DNA of 7,851 bases from Ruminococcus sp. Its GTDB lineage: Bacteria; Bacillota; Clostridia; Oscillospirales; Ruminococcaceae. This document shows, in pieces, positions 1 to 5,904 of the stretch. The translations under genes and the position numbers were made by a program. Location of the stretch: positions 1-7,851 of the forward strand of contig NZ_DXUU01000079.1 of the NCBI RefSeq assembly GCF_019417665.1. The letters run 5' to 3'. How positions within the stretch are numbered: the first letter of the stretch is position 1; each line of letters opens with the position of its first letter. The notes under the pieces were generated by a model. The model saw only the letters and a list, made by a program, of their open reading frames with translations. It did no database searches and was not told the DNA's origin.

Positions 1-386
1 CAGCAGAACAGACAGTGACGAATTTTATTCTTATCGCCGCTGAATTCAAACAGCAACGCAAACTGGGATACTTCTGCGGTATTGGTTTCCGTGAGAACGC
101 CCTTTTCATCCAGTTTTTCGCCGAGAATGTCTGTCGCAAACTCAAGCGGAACCAATGCAATTTCCAGATCGCCGGTGTAACCAGAGTTGTTGTTGATGAC
201 ATAGTACACACCATCATCTGCATAAAAATTGGATGCTTCCCCTTCTGCGTCAATCGACAGGGATACTGCACCGGGAATGCGAACCGGGGTTGCAAATGTC
301 GGCACACCTTCTTCATCATAAGAAGTGATTTTTGCGTAATGCACCTTGTTCAAACCGAACTTTACCTTGTTTTTCTCCATTGCCAT
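1..386 (-). CDS. Major tail protein, phi13 family (5' part; runs off the left edge)
   Basis: This is the tail-tube subunit, which polymerises around the tape measure to form the tube of a long non-contractile tail. Only about the first 128 residues are in the window. The family is recognised from the phi13-type pattern: an N-terminal KVKFGLNKVHYAKIT stretch (residues about 7-21), then PGAVSLSIDAEGE, NFYADDGVYY, TGDLEIALVP and FATDILGE, and LLFEFSGDKN further on. This order is typical of the family. The ATG at 386 is chosen because GGAGGC at 397-402 sits ten bases upstream; a second ATG two codons later is also possible. The gene follows the tail-terminator-like gene after a 23-base gap and is the last of the head-tail joining block, as in related siphophages. 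Its C-terminus, and any Ig-like domain there, cannot be judged. Confidence 0.9.
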   Translation of the reverse strand, partial: MAMEKNKVKFGLNKVHYAKITSYDEEGVPTFATPVRIPGAVSLSIDAEGEASNFYADDGVYYVINNNSGYTGDLEIALVPLEFATDILGEKLDEKGVLTETNTAEVSQFALLFEFSGDKNKIRHCLFC

Positions 387-409
387 AAATAAATCAGCCT
401 CCAATGTAT

Positions 410-727
410 TCAGATATTCATCTCATAAAGTACTTCATACAATTCTTCTGAATCAATGAATGTTTCTGTTTTTGTATAATAAATCTCGTGCTGGGCAAGC
501 ACTGCTTCCACCTGTTCTTCCAATTCCGGCTGCTTTTTGTCTGTGTACAATTCAATGTCCAACTGTTTGCAACTGAAATATGCTAAATTATCCGCAGAAA
601 ATGGATTCTCTCCAGGAGAGAGAAACAACAGAAAAGGCGGTTTAGGACTTTCGCCTTCTGCATAATGATGATAGGCAAAGGGCAGCCCCATCCCTTCCAT
701 CATTTCTGCGATTTGTTCGTAGGTCAT
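410..727 (-). CDS. Tail terminator / tail completion-like protein
   Basis: This 105-residue protein lies between the HK97 gp10-like gene and the major tail protein, where siphophages carry the factor that caps the tail tube and joins it to the head. Sequence features match small clostridial and lactococcal prophage proteins often named 'prophage pi2 protein 38'. These are an N-terminal helix, then LPFAYHHYAEGESPKPPFLLF (residues about 15-35), a central QLDIELYTDKKQPELEEQVEAVL block, and an acidic C-terminus with TETFIDSEELYEVLYE. The start ATG at 727 has AGGAGG at 735-740, seven bases upstream and inside the preceding gene. Its ATGA overlaps the upstream stop codon by four bases, which suggests translational coupling. 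The family assignment comes from remembered similarity. The tail-terminator role rests on gene position rather than a decisive motif. Confidence 0.7.
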   Translation of the reverse strand: MTYEQIAEMMEGMGLPFAYHHYAEGESPKPPFLLFLSPGENPFSADNLAYFSCKQLDIELYTDKKQPELEEQVEAVLAQHEIYYTKTETFIDSEELYEVLYEMNI

Positions 728-1092
728 GACAACGCCTCCTCAATCAAATGCTCCAACAGCTGTATACCATTTTCTTCCGCAGGGGCAATATGCGGACGGG
801 CAGATACACGACCACCGCCACGCTTGGCGTGTCCTTTTTCCAGAAGGTGTGCCAATTGATAGCGATTCTTACTGTGGACAGTCATTTCGAGAGAATGGCT
901 GTTTTCCTTGGTTTTCTTCGTTGCCCAGCTTTTCGCATACTTTCCCGTGTCTGCCGGAGCATTGGCGGAAATCTCATTTTTCACTTGCGTTGCAGACTTC
1001 CGGACTGCTTTTTTCATAGCGGTATCCGCAAGGTCTGCATATTCCTGCAAGCCCTGCATGATTTCCTCCGCAAGATCGTCAATACTGGTCAT
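724..1092 (-). CDS. HK97 gp10-like head-tail / tail assembly protein
   Basis: This 122-residue protein belongs to the HK97 gp10 family, small proteins that act at the connector-tail interface of siphophages. The signature is clear: a helical N-terminus with an SATQVKNEISANAPADTGKY stretch (residues 33-52), a central YQLAHLLEKGHAKRGGG block (78-94), and ARPHIAPAEE (98-107) before a final helix. Length and motif order are normal for the family. The start ATG at 1092 has AAAGG at 1102-1106, nine bases upstream. The gene overlaps the end of the head-closure gene by 14 bases and the next gene by four, so the three are probably translated in series. Nothing appears truncated or unusual. Confidence 0.9.
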   Translation of the reverse strand: MTSIDDLAEEIMQGLQEYADLADTAMKKAVRKSATQVKNEISANAPADTGKYAKSWATKKTKENSHSLEMTVHSKNRYQLAHLLEKGHAKRGGGRVSARPHIAPAEENGIQLLEHLIEEALS

Positions 1093-1426
1093 TTTGCCCT
1101 GCCTTTCTGGCTTCCGCAGTAAGTTTCAGATAATCCTTGTGCAGATAATCCGGTGTAACACTGGTGATGTTGTATGTGACATCCCGAAACAAGATTCGGT
1201 TGCCTGTTACAGACGGCATCCAGTTTCGGCTTTGCCGAATGAGAAACTCCAGCTTCTGCGTTTCCTTGGTTACGCCAGCGTCCGTATTTTCTACGGAAGA
1301 TTTTAAGGTTGCCCTTGCCCAACAGGAAAAAGCTTCGTCCCACACAGCGGTGTGATTGCCGATTGCATCGGTAACAACACGATTCTCCAGAAAGGTAATT
1401 CGCTGATTCAGTGTTCCAATTTCCAT
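1079..1426 (-). CDS. Head-tail adaptor, SPP1 gp16-like head-closure protein
   Basis: This 115-residue protein fits the phage head-tail joining family (SPP1 gp16 type), which forms a ring under the connector, closes the filled head and receives the tail. Evidence is the N-terminal IGTLNQRITFLE (residues 3-14), the central WARATLKSS, the QKLEFLIRQ strand, and the C-terminal GNRILFRDVTYNITSV beta-rich region, all typical of the family. The reading frame can be extended one codon to a TTG. I prefer the ATG at 1426 because it forms a TGATG junction with the upstream stop codon and has GAGGG at 1436-1440, nine bases away. The 3' end overlaps the gp10-like gene by 14 bases. Length is normal and no defect is seen. 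Confidence 0.88.
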   Translation of the reverse strand: MEIGTLNQRITFLENRVVTDAIGNHTAVWDEAFSCWARATLKSSVENTDAGVTKETQKLEFLIRQSRNWMPSVTGNRILFRDVTYNITSVTPDYLHKDYLKLTAEARKAGQNDQY

Positions 1427-1698
1427 CAAATCACACCCTCTCGCTGTGCAAACAGCATGGCACGAAGCGTCAATGTCAGCTTGGAAAAGTCTGCGGTATT
1501 GCGGTTTTCATAAAGATAGGAAACCGTGTAGAGCATTGCTGTCCGCACCACATCTTCGTTTTCTGCCAACTGTGTTTCATCCATTCTGCCCACATCCATG
1601 ACCAGCTGTTTTGCTGTGAAAATCAAGGAAAGCAGCAACGGATCATCGTCCTCAAAATCAATCCGCAGATACTGCTTGACTTCCTGTAAAGTTACCAC
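1426..1698 (-). CDS. Head-tail connector protein, gp6-like
   Basis: This small protein (90 residues from the chosen start) belongs to the phage gp6-like connector family, which docks onto the portal below the capsid. The N-terminus VTLQEVKQYLRIDFEDDDPL is the hallmark, followed by a helical core with the LLLSLIFTAKQLV segment and a C-terminal helical region around MLYTVSYLYENRN. The open frame extends upstream to a TTG at 1707, but that codon directly abuts the purine-rich AAAGGGG and leaves no spacing. A GTG at 1698 is nine bases from AAAGGGG and gives the MVTLQEVKQYLRID beginning usual in relatives, so GTG is preferred. The gene starts 22 bases after the capsid stop and shares one base with the next start. 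Confidence 0.87.
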   Translation of the reverse strand: MVTLQEVKQYLRIDFEDDDPLLLSLIFTAKQLVMDVGRMDETQLAENEDVVRTAMLYTVSYLYENRNTADFSKLTLTLRAMLFAQREGVI

Positions 1699-1720
1699 CC
1701 ACTCCAACCCCTTTCTCTGA

Positions 1721-2914
1721 TTACGCTTTCATGCCAAGTGTCTTTACGGCTTCGGTCAAAATCAGTCTGCCATCGACACGCTGAGATGCGAGAAATCCAA
1801 CCTGACCATTCATGGCAAATACTTCATTCAGTCGCTTAAAGGAACGTCCCTGACGGTCGCCGATCCAATAATAGCTAAAATCTCCAAAAGCAAGGCACTT
1901 TGCACCTGCCTTGATCTCCGGCACATAACTGGAAGTGTAGTACGGACGGTTCAGAATGGTATCCGGCACGCCTGCCTGCACAGACGGATTCCAGATATAG
2001 TTTCCGGTGCTGTCTTTCAGCTTACGAAGTGCCTTTACTGTGGAATCGTTGAGAACCCAGACTGCCTTTTTGCGATATGGGCTTCTCAGAGAATAGAACA
2101 ATTCCAGAACATCATCGAAAGTGATATTTGCAGTACTGGTAGTTGCTCCGCTCTCTGCACCACCCGTTGCAGCAAAGATACCAGTCGGCTTGCCCTTGCC
2201 GTCACCAATGAAAAATGCCTCTTCTTCCTTTGCACCGATTCTTCTTGCAAATTCCTTTGCAATATAGGACGGCAAATCAAAAGCAGCATCATTCAGCAGT
2301 TCCTCAGAGATCTTAATTGCCGTGCCGACCTTGTACGCACCGAGGGAAGCCTGTCCAAAAGTATCATCCGACAGCTTATATGCGTCCTCCTCATCCATCC
2401 AGGCAGCTTCGCCCTTAGAAGTAACGATGGGAATCTTTCGATCACCGGAGGAAGTTTTGATAACAGTTGCCAGCTGCCGGAAAATGTTTTCTTCGGTCAG
2501 GGCTTCTACCAGCTTCCGTTCAAATTCAGACGGCACAAGATAGCCGCCCTCAGTATCTGTACCAACCTGCAGGTCGTTTCGGACATCGTAAAAATTGCGG
2601 TTGCGAATGCTGTTCCAGAAAGCAGTACGATATGCATCAGATGCAATCCCTGTCTTGGTATCGCCGTGAATGGCTGCGTTCGGCTTGTCCTGAATCGGCG
2701 TAGAAGTGGGCTTGTTCATCTCCGCTTCAATCTGAGCCTGTCGTTCCAGCCGCTGGATTTCCTTGCCGTATGCCACGATCTGCTGCTCCATGGCATCGTA
2801 TGTCTTGCTGTCCTCTTCCGAAAGCAGACCGCTTTCATTTCGCTTGGAATCCAAAAAGTCACGGGCAGTATCCCATGCCTTGCTTCTTTTTTCTCTCAGT
2901 TCCTGAATTGTCAT
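1721..2914 (-). CDS. Major capsid protein, HK97 fold
   Basis: This 397-residue protein is the HK97-type shell subunit. The first 100 or so residues are a charged, helical, coiled-coil-like delta domain (ELREKRSKAWDTARDFLDS early, ending in a linker around 70-95), which acts as a built-in scaffold and is normally removed by the prohead protease. The mature part appears to start near VGTDTEGGYLVPSEFERKLV (about 117-136). It continues with a GDRKIPIVTSKGEAAWMDEE segment (157-176, near the E-loop), EEAFFIGDGKGKPTGIF (231-247) and AVWVLNDSTVKALRKLKDS (284-302). AGGAGG at 2924-2929, nine bases before the ATG at 2914, fixes the start. The gene lies 22 bases after the protease gene, consistent with the two acting together. 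No separate scaffold gene is present, as expected for this type. Confidence 0.97.
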   Translation of the reverse strand: MTIQELREKRSKAWDTARDFLDSKRNESGLLSEEDSKTYDAMEQQIVAYGKEIQRLERQAQIEAEMNKPTSTPIQDKPNAAIHGDTKTGIASDAYRTAFWNSIRNRNFYDVRNDLQVGTDTEGGYLVPSEFERKLVEALTEENIFRQLATVIKTSSGDRKIPIVTSKGEAAWMDEEDAYKLSDDTFGQASLGAYKVGTAIKISEELLNDAAFDLPSYIAKEFARRIGAKEEEAFFIGDGKGKPTGIFAATGGAESGATTSTANITFDDVLELFYSLRSPYRKKAVWVLNDSTVKALRKLKDSTGNYIWNPSVQAGVPDTILNRPYYTSSYVPEIKAGAKCLAFGDFSYYWIGDRQGRSFKRLNEVFAMNGQVGFLASQRVDGRLILTEAVKTLGMKA

Positions 2915-2936
2915 AGTATCAGTCCTCCTATAGGTT

Positions 2937-3713
2937 TTAATATTTCAAAAGCTCCAGCCGCTTGTCCAATTGGTTGATCGGCGTGCCTTTGGATGCAGTC
3001 GCAGAAATCTTCTGCAGAAAAGAATCCAGCGTTTTAGATGGTGTGTACAGCATGGATGCTGTGCTTTCTTTCTTTTTCTCATCCGTCTCTTCTTCCGGAG
3101 ATTCCTTTGTTTCTTCTTCATCTGGATCTGTTTTTTCTGGTTCTTCTGGAACAAACGGATTCTTTTTAGAAAAGAGAATGCCGTCTACAAAACCCAGCTG
3201 CAATGCTTTTTCTGCATTCATCCACGTTTCTTCATCCATCAGCCTTGCAATCTTATTGCGGCTGAGATGCGATTTTTCTGCATAGGCATTGATAATGGAT
3301 TCCTTGACTTCATCCAGAAGTGCAATTGCTTTCTCCATATCTGCCTTGTTGCCCATGGCACAGGTCATCGGATTGTGGCACATCAGCATTCCGGTCGGTG
3401 AAATCAAGGTTTCTTCTCCAGCCATCGCCACCACAGAAGCCGCTGATGCAGCAATGCCGTCAATCTTGACCGTGACCTTGCCCGGATGGTTTCGGAGCAT
3501 GGTATAGATCTGACTTGCAGCAAACACATCGCCGCCCGGCGAGTTGATAAAGACGGTCACATCACCGCTGTGTTTTTGCAGTTCCGAACGGAACATGGCA
3601 GGGGTGATGTCATCTTCAAACCAGGTACTCTCCGCAATGGCACCGTACAAATACATCTCCGATGCACCGGTTTCTTCGTTGCGTACCCAGTTCCAAAAAC
3701 GGTTATTCTTCAT
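2937..3713 (-). CDS. ClpP-like head maturation serine protease
   Basis: This is a prohead protease of the ClpP/S49-like fold, expected to cleave the capsid delta domain and itself inside the procapsid. From the ATG at 3713 it is 258 residues. Visible elements are FINSPGGDVFAASQIY (55-70), DGIAASAASVVAMAG with the likely nucleophile Ser90, and MLMCHNPMT with the likely catalytic His113. A DEETWMNAEKALQLGFVDGI block (160-179) follows, aligning with the ClpP segment that carries the catalytic Asp; here that position appears to be Glu162, so the third residue is uncertain. The frame is open back to 3782, but AGGAGG at 3723-3728, nine bases before 3713, decides the start. It overlaps the portal gene by 11 bases. 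Residues about 188-218 are a strongly acidic, Pro/Glu/Lys-rich linker, followed by a basic C-terminal tail. Confidence 0.94.
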   Translation of the reverse strand: MKNNRFWNWVRNEETGASEMYLYGAIAESTWFEDDITPAMFRSELQKHSGDVTVFINSPGGDVFAASQIYTMLRNHPGKVTVKIDGIAASAASVVAMAGEETLISPTGMLMCHNPMTCAMGNKADMEKAIALLDEVKESIINAYAEKSHLSRNKIARLMDEETWMNAEKALQLGFVDGILFSKKNPFVPEEPEKTDPDEEETKESPEEETDEKKKESTASMLYTPSKTLDSFLQKISATASKGTPINQLDKRLELLKY

Positions 3714-4962
3714 GGGTCGTTTCCTCCTTTTCATTTTCCTTTGCAAATGCCCCTGCATCTGCGAGTTTGGTAAAGCTGCCATTTACAAGATAGAGATTTC
3801 CGCCCAATTCGTCAGGAATCATATTCATATCTTCCAGTTCACGAATATCATTGGCGGACATCCAGCCGTTCTGTCTTGCTGTGGCATAGCCTTGCATACG
3901 GGAAGCATAATCACCACGCAAAAGCCCCTCAACATTGAACTTGATGAAATACTTGCCTTTCTCTGAATCGGAAAGCAATGCCTTCTGCAAAGACTGTTCC
4001 CAGCGAACGATCCAAGGGTCAAGACTGTATTTCACGAAATCCAGTGACAGATGTTCCACGTTTGAAAAAGTGGCATGGTCTAAGTCGCCGATCATGTGGA
4101 GTGGCACTCGATACAACCGTGCAATTTCCTCAACCTGAAACTTTCTGGTTTCCAGAAACTGTGCTTCATTGTTGGGGATAGAGATCGGTGTATACTTCAT
4201 GCCCTCTTCCAAAATTGCCGTATGATGCGAGTTAGAACCGCCATAGGCACGCTGCCATGCATCCCGCACACGCTCTGGATTTTTGATGACTCCCGGATGT
4301 TCCAACACACCGGATGGACTGGCACCGTTGGCGAAAAAGGTAGAACCATAGTCTTCACAGGCAAGAGAAATGCCGATCGCATTCTTTGCAAGAGCAATCG
4401 GTGAATATCCCACCAATCCATCGTATCCAAGTCCCGGAATATGCAGCACGTCTTCTGCCTGCAGGACAATATCGCCCTGCTGTTTCAGGTTTGGATTGGC
4501 TTCATCGTAGCGGCTGTAGATGTAGACCAGACGATTTCGCTGGTCACGGTCTACTCTGACCTTATCCGGCATCAGCGGATACAGTCCCAATACATCTCCA
4601 CGACCGTTTCGGATAATCTGTGCGTAAGCATTGCCATAAATCAGCAGATGGGACATTAAGGTTTCTCGGAAAACAAAGGATGTCATTTCCGGATTTGGCT
4701 GATCGTGGAGTAAAAAATAGAGCGGATGCTGCGGCACTCGCTCTTTCCCTTTCTCGTTGTATCTGTACACATGAAGCGGCAGTTGTGCAATCGCCTCGGA
4801 CAGAACCCTCACGCAGGCATAAACCACTGTGTGCTGCATGGCAGTGCGGTCATTGACACGCTTACCACTGTTCGTTCGTCCGAAGAAATAGCTGTAGCTG
4901 GGGCTGTCATAGCTGTTGGTCGGCTTATCTCTTGAACGAAAAAGTCCTTTAAAAATTCCCAT
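3703..4962 (-). CDS. Portal protein, HK97 family
   Basis: This 419-residue protein forms the dodecameric ring at the capsid vertex through which the terminase pumps DNA. Typical HK97 portal features run in order: NDRTAMQHTVVYACVRVLSE (about 37-56), LPLHVYRYNEKGKERVPQHP, HLLIYGNAYAQIIRNGRGDV, LYPLMPDKVRV, DVLHIPGLGYDGLVGYSPI, and the clip/stem region with VEEIARLYRVPLHMIGDL and FSNVEHLSLDFVKYSLDPW. The C-terminal part contains ANDIRELEDMNMIPDELGG and a charged tail. AAAGGAG at 4972-4978, nine bases upstream of the ATG at 4962, supports the start. Unusually, its upstream neighbour terminase is separated from it by more than 900 bases carrying an opposite-strand gene, and the portal Shine-Dalgarno lies beside that gene's -35 box. 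No convincing minus-strand promoter is visible directly before portal, so it probably depends on transcription crossing the insert. Confidence 0.96.
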   Translation of the reverse strand: MGIFKGLFRSRDKPTNSYDSPSYSYFFGRTNSGKRVNDRTAMQHTVVYACVRVLSEAIAQLPLHVYRYNEKGKERVPQHPLYFLLHDQPNPEMTSFVFRETLMSHLLIYGNAYAQIIRNGRGDVLGLYPLMPDKVRVDRDQRNRLVYIYSRYDEANPNLKQQGDIVLQAEDVLHIPGLGYDGLVGYSPIALAKNAIGISLACEDYGSTFFANGASPSGVLEHPGVIKNPERVRDAWQRAYGGSNSHHTAILEEGMKYTPISIPNNEAQFLETRKFQVEEIARLYRVPLHMIGDLDHATFSNVEHLSLDFVKYSLDPWIVRWEQSLQKALLSDSEKGKYFIKFNVEGLLRGDYASRMQGYATARQNGWMSANDIRELEDMNMIPDELGGNLYLVNGSFTKLADAGAFAKENEKEETTHEE

Positions 4963-4979
4963 AAAATCACACTCCTTTC

Positions 4980-5009
4980 TTGACTTTTCGTATATGAACG
5001 TGGTATAAT
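4980..5009 (+). promoter_or_regulatory. Sigma-A-type promoter of the PLD gene (extended -10)
   Basis: TTGACT at 4980-4985 and TATAAT at 5004-5009 are separated by 18 bases. The -10 box is preceded by TGG, giving an extended -10 (TGGTATAAT at 5001-5009). This is a near-consensus vegetative promoter on the plus strand, with transcription expected to begin near 5016. It would give an untranslated leader of about 100 bases before the PLD start codon. Because it needs no phage factor by appearance, the gene could be expressed from the silent prophage. Confidence 0.82.
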
Positions 5010-5015
5010 AATTAA

Positions 5016-5025
5016 AAAGCGCTTT
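5016..5025. promoter_or_regulatory. Palindrome at the PLD transcription start (possible operator)
   Basis: AAAGCGCTTT is a perfect 10-base palindrome located seven bases after the -10 box, at the predicted start site of the PLD transcript. A protein bound there would block initiation, so an operator role is plausible. It is short and AT-flanked, and no second copy was noticed in the window. It may also be chance in AT-rich sequence. Confidence 0.35.
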
Positions 5026-5116
5026 AAATTAAGATCGTAAGCTGATTTTCTGTTTAGTTATTCAACGTTCTCAATCAAAGTGTTAATTCGCAAGAAATAA
5101 TTAATGAGGAATCATA

Positions 5117-5893
5117 ATGGTTAGAACATCTTTTTTAAAAACATCTATTGAAGTCTTAAAATATGATAAAAAATTTAAAGATATTAGTGGAAGAGAAGAG
5201 TTAATTAGGCTGTTAGGAAGAGCAAACATTAACTTTGTCCCACAATATGCATATTCATCAAATGGACGTTCAGGACAACACTGGGAAGATGTAGAATTAC
5301 GTTTTCCTGTTCCACTTCTTGATAAAGCAAACAAATTTGAGAATGAACTTGAAAAAGTAGTTGATTATGTATACGAAGACTCAGATGATTATGCGTTTCG
5401 TAATGTTGAAATACGTCCATTAGTTATTGAGACACCAGCAGAAATTACAGAACATGATGTTGTATTTGATGAAATTCAAGATACTGTTATCCAAGGAATA
5501 CGCGATGCAAAATTTATCATTTGGGCTGCAGTTGCATGGTTTTCTAACGAATTGATATATCAAGAGTTACTTGCAAAAAAGAAAGCAGGATTAAGTGTCA
5601 GAATCATCATGTCAGATGAAATATCGAATCAAAAAATGATTCAAAAATTAGAAGCCAAACATTTTGATGTAGTAATCATTCCAAAACGCGGCTATAACGA
5701 TTGGAATCGTATGCATGAAAAGTTTTGTATAATCGACATGGACTATGTTATGCATGGCTCATACAATTGGACGCCAACTGCTAACAATAATGATGAGACA
5801 TTAGCTACAGCATTAGATCATGAGTATGTTTCCAAATTTGCAACAGAGTTTATGAGATTATACAATTTCAATGACCTTGATCAATTGCTTTAA
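5117..5893 (+). CDS. Phospholipase D superfamily protein, single HKD motif, Nuc-like (moron inserted in the packaging module)
   Basis: This 258-residue protein has a C-terminal PLD-like phosphodiesterase domain (about 112-258) with one full HKD motif: His200, Lys202, Asp207, then GSYN at 214-217 and Glu227 after an Asn-rich turn. The spacing (HxK, four residues, D, six residues, GS) matches single-HKD enzymes such as the endonuclease Nuc, which build one active site from two subunits. Such folds cut nucleic acid or phospholipids; the substrate here is unknown. Residues 1-110 are not a domain I recognise: no HKD, no signal peptide, no membrane helix. TGAGGA at 5105-5110, six bases before the ATG, supports the start. 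It lies opposite to all its neighbours, between terminase and portal, has its own promoter and 30-35% GC in sampled lines. It therefore looks acquired separately and independently expressed. Defence, superinfection exclusion or toxin roles are guesses. Confidence 0.88.
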   Translation: MVRTSFLKTSIEVLKYDKKFKDISGREELIRLLGRANINFVPQYAYSSNGRSGQHWEDVELRFPVPLLDKANKFENELEKVVDYVYEDSDDYAFRNVEIRPLVIETPAEITEHDVVFDEIQDTVIQGIRDAKFIIWAAVAWFSNELIYQELLAKKKAGLSVRIIMSDEISNQKMIQKLEAKHFDVVIIPKRGYNDWNRMHEKFCIIDMDYVMHGSYNWTPTANNNDETLATALDHEYVSKFATEFMRLYNFNDLDQLL

Positions 5894-5904
5894 AACTCGT
5901 TTTA
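5891..5904. repeat. Inverted repeat formed by two convergent stop codons
   Basis: TAAAACTCGTTTTA is a perfect inverted repeat of two 6-base arms around a 2-base centre. The left arm begins with the PLD stop codon (plus strand) and the right arm ends with the terminase stop codon (minus strand). The genes are only eight bases apart. The stem is AT-rich with a very small loop, so it is unlikely to be an efficient terminator. It may instead be a scar of how the cargo gene joined the module. Confidence 0.6.

Noticed and set aside
15..392. Plus-strand 125-codon frame at the left edge
   Set aside because: It is opposite the phi13-type major tail protein, whose motifs are unmistakable on the minus strand.
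1124..1152. CAGATAATCC occurring twice 17 bases apart
   Set aside because: It encodes the repeated DYL residues of the head-closure protein (DYLHKDYLKL); a coding coincidence, not a regulatory repeat.
748..1306. Two long plus-strand frames (124 and 132 codons) opposite the connector and gp10-like genes
   Set aside because: They are shadows of well-recognised minus-strand genes, overlap each other, have no ribosome binding site of note and encode Cys/Phe-rich sequence typical of antisense frames.
2970..3401. Plus-strand 143-codon frame opposite the protease
   Set aside because: Its Phe/Cys-rich product is the reverse image of the acidic linker and protease core; the minus strand has clear catalytic motifs and a good start.
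3714..3782. Longer protease start adding 23 basic residues
   Set aside because: AGGAGG at 3723-3728 lies inside that extension at ideal distance from the ATG at 3713, and relatives begin near the FWNWV stretch.
5000..5116. A minus-strand promoter for portal inside the insert
   Set aside because: TATTAT occurs opposite the PLD -10 box, but no acceptable -35 lies 16-18 bases upstream of it.
4963..5901. Target-site duplication or terminal inverted repeats marking the PLD insert as a transposon
   Set aside because: I compared the two flanks and found no matching direct or inverted repeats and no transposase; the only structure is the stop-codon palindrome on one side.
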